Source of the DNA: Clostridium frigoris
GTDB taxonomy: Bacteria > Bacillota > Clostridia > Clostridiales > Clostridiaceae
NCBI RefSeq assembly: GCF_018861865.1
Contig: NZ_JAHLDV010000036.1
Location: forward strand, 1-34,533
Length of the DNA: 34,533 nt
Direction of reading: 5' to 3'
The notes below the pieces were generated by a model that was not told where the DNA came from, searched no databases, and saw only the letters and a list, made by a program, of their open reading frames with translations. The position numbers and the translations under genes are program-made. This document shows, in pieces, positions 33,346-34,533 of the stretch (position 1 is its first letter; every line of letters starts with the position of its first letter).

Positions 33346-33494
33346 GTTAAAAACTAGAAAGATAGCTTATGCCTGATTCACACTGGAACAATAAGCATTT
33401 TATCCACAATATCATGATAAAAAATTTACTTGTCCACAATTACTATCACCAAATTACTAGGCGATGAACCAAATTCAAAATCAATATTCTTATC

Positions 33495-33667
33495 TTTAGC
33501 TACCTTCTTTTAACCTAGCTACTGGTATTTAATAAAGTCCATCTACTAAAGCTAGTCCCTTACTTCCATAATACACTTTTTATAAACTCCTAACCTCATC
33601 ATCCTTATTAGCACAAAGAATAATACCTATACTTGGATTTTCATTTTCTTATTGCGCTCTTGATCTA
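33495..33667 (-). pseudogene. Decayed YhcG/DUF1016-like nuclease fragment
   Basis: On the minus strand the frame reads ENENPSIGIILCANKDDEV and then stops. This matches GDNPPIGILLCTSKDEIVAE of the gene at 33770. A stop lies just upstream (Q-stop-E), and stops follow at LVDGLY and LKEGS. It is a second, broken copy of the same nuclease domain immediately next to the longer one. Confidence 0.55.
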
Positions 33668-33769
33668 ACACTTACAAGTAATTTGTGTCACCACAGGTGT
33701 CATAAATTTATTGTCTTTTTATATTTCGATCTATTATATAATATCGATCTAATATATAATTTATATATA

Positions 33770-34432
33770 TTAGTTAGTATCCTCATCACATTGCTTATTT
33801 TTATTTAGAACATATTCAACTTGCTTTATTAACTGCTCTTTATCTGGTATGTACTTTACATAGGTCGATACAAATATATTTGTACTTAATCCTCCAAGAG
33901 CATACTCAGCTACAATTTCATCTTTACTTGTGCAAAGTAATATACCTATAGGTGGATTATCCCCTTCATCGCTTACTTCAGCCGCATAATAATTAACATA
34001 CATATTCATTTGCCCAAAATGCTCTGGCATTAAGTTTGTCATTTTTAAATCTATTAATACATATGCTTTTAATATTTTATTATAAAAAACTAAATCTACA
34101 TAATAATGTTTATTTCCAAGTGTTATTTTTTGCTGCGATCCTACAAACATAAATCCTCTACCTAGCTCAAGTAAAAAATTTTCAATTTGTACTATAAGGG
34201 CTTTTTCCAAATCTTTTTCTAAAATAGGCTTGTCTTCAGGAAGTCCTAAAAACTCAAAAACATAAGGATCTTTTAGCATATCCTTAGGATTATTAAAGGT
34301 TATACCTATCTTTGAAAGTTCTAAAACCTTTTCTTTATTACCATCACCGTTTGAAAGTAATAATCGTTCAAAAAGTGAAGTTGAAATTTGTCTTTTAAGC
34401 TCTCTAACAGACCAATTTGAATTCCCTATGTG
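33770..34432 (-). pseudogene. YhcG-type PDDEXK nuclease (DUF1016), 5' end lost
   Basis: From the ATG at 34279 the protein has 169 residues, but the same frame stays open back to 34432 and encodes family sequence (NWSVRELKRQISTSLFERLL). That is the junction of the missing N-terminal domain, so the coding region once started further right. The nuclease core is intact: HYYVDLVFYNKILKAYVLID with the D...D-x-K pattern (IDLK), then PPIGILLCTSKDEIVAEYAL. The frame is closed by a stop exactly where the putative insertion sequence begins. These proteins are endonuclease-like and often associated with mobile DNA; this copy may still make the C-terminal domain from 34279. Confidence 0.75.
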
Positions 34433-34533
34433 TTAAGATAGTTGTCGTAGAGAGAAATATAGTATATTATACAGTATAGGCTTTACGAAAGGGGAAAGAT
34501 ATCATGGTGAGTAAAATTGGGTATTCTGAAGAA
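34429..34533 (+). mobile_element. Left end of a probable insertion sequence
   Basis: The YhcG reading frame is cut at about 34429, where TGTGTTAAGATAG begins. A new open frame starts 75 bases later. The TG start and the short leader before an ORF fit an IS3-like end, but the element runs off the window and no second end is available. Confidence 0.45.
34504..34533 (+). CDS. Start of an ORF, possibly transposase (partial)
   Basis: ATG with AAAGGGGAAAG 7 bases upstream; only MVSKIGYSEE is visible before the window ends. The YSEE start resembles the first residues of IS3/IS150-type OrfA proteins, but ten residues cannot prove it. Confidence 0.4.
   Translation, partial: MVSKIGYSEE

Noticed and set aside
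33400-33438. TTATCCACA at 33400-33408 and TTGTCCACA at 33430-33438, DnaA-box-like, 30 bases apart
   Set aside because: Only two boxes in AT-rich decayed DNA, with no DnaA or origin-like cluster. Probably chance.

Overview
The window looks like chromosome of a low-GC, spore-forming Firmicute, most likely Clostridium sensu stricto. It is very AT-rich, has strong AGGAGG-type ribosome sites, uses TTG and GTG starts freely, encodes a Tlp-type spore protein and small clostridial families (DUF6514, DUF5316), and carries intrinsic terminators after most genes. I cannot name the species.

Layout. 1-230: a ZTP (pfl) riboswitch on the minus strand, ending in its own terminator; its target gene lies off the left edge. 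385-5492: small hypothetical genes, a flavodoxin-fold protein with cysteine motifs, a YitT membrane protein and a DUF6933/pRiA4b ORF-3 fusion. 6018-9371: a butanediol dehydrogenase with an adjacent sigma-54 activator; the -24/-12 promoter and a dyad that could be the upstream activator site are visible between them. 9535-13987: spore protein Tlp, a coupled GNAT/AAC(3) acetyltransferase pair, a lipoprotein, a cupin and an orphan opine-dehydrogenase-like enzyme. 14062-16908: a collagen-like lipoprotein, a membrane acyltransferase and two small membrane proteins. 16927-21944: a TetR-MFS drug-exporter pair divergent from a polar amino-acid (possibly cystine) ABC importer, with a structured regulatory interval between them. 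22082-23487: a TPM/LemA pair. 24064-24315: an orphan domain related to the middle part of FakA/YloV. 24536-29620: an extracytoplasmic methionine-sulfoxide repair set (CcdA, TlpA-like thioredoxin lipoprotein, MsrAB) followed by a YesN/YesM-type two-component system.

29621 to the right edge is accessory DNA. It holds an 18-bp direct repeat pair, a CHC2 primase/ATPase-like protein that seems to have lost part of its TOPRIM domain, a DUF4177 protein, a decayed 12-bp repeat array, a decayed YhcG-like fragment, a second YhcG-like gene cut at its 5' end, and the start of what looks like an insertion sequence.

A family of short repeats built around a GGAATTCA...TGAATTCC hairpin is scattered at five intergenic sites, sometimes with about 100 bp of extra shared flank. 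A separate 113-bp element carrying a good sigma-A promoter is present twice, flanking the FakA-like orphan. Two genes (16615 and 19548) have their Shine-Dalgarno site correctly spaced from an ATC or ATT codon followed by AAA AAA, which suggests rare start codons. I found no CRISPR array, tRNA or rRNA.
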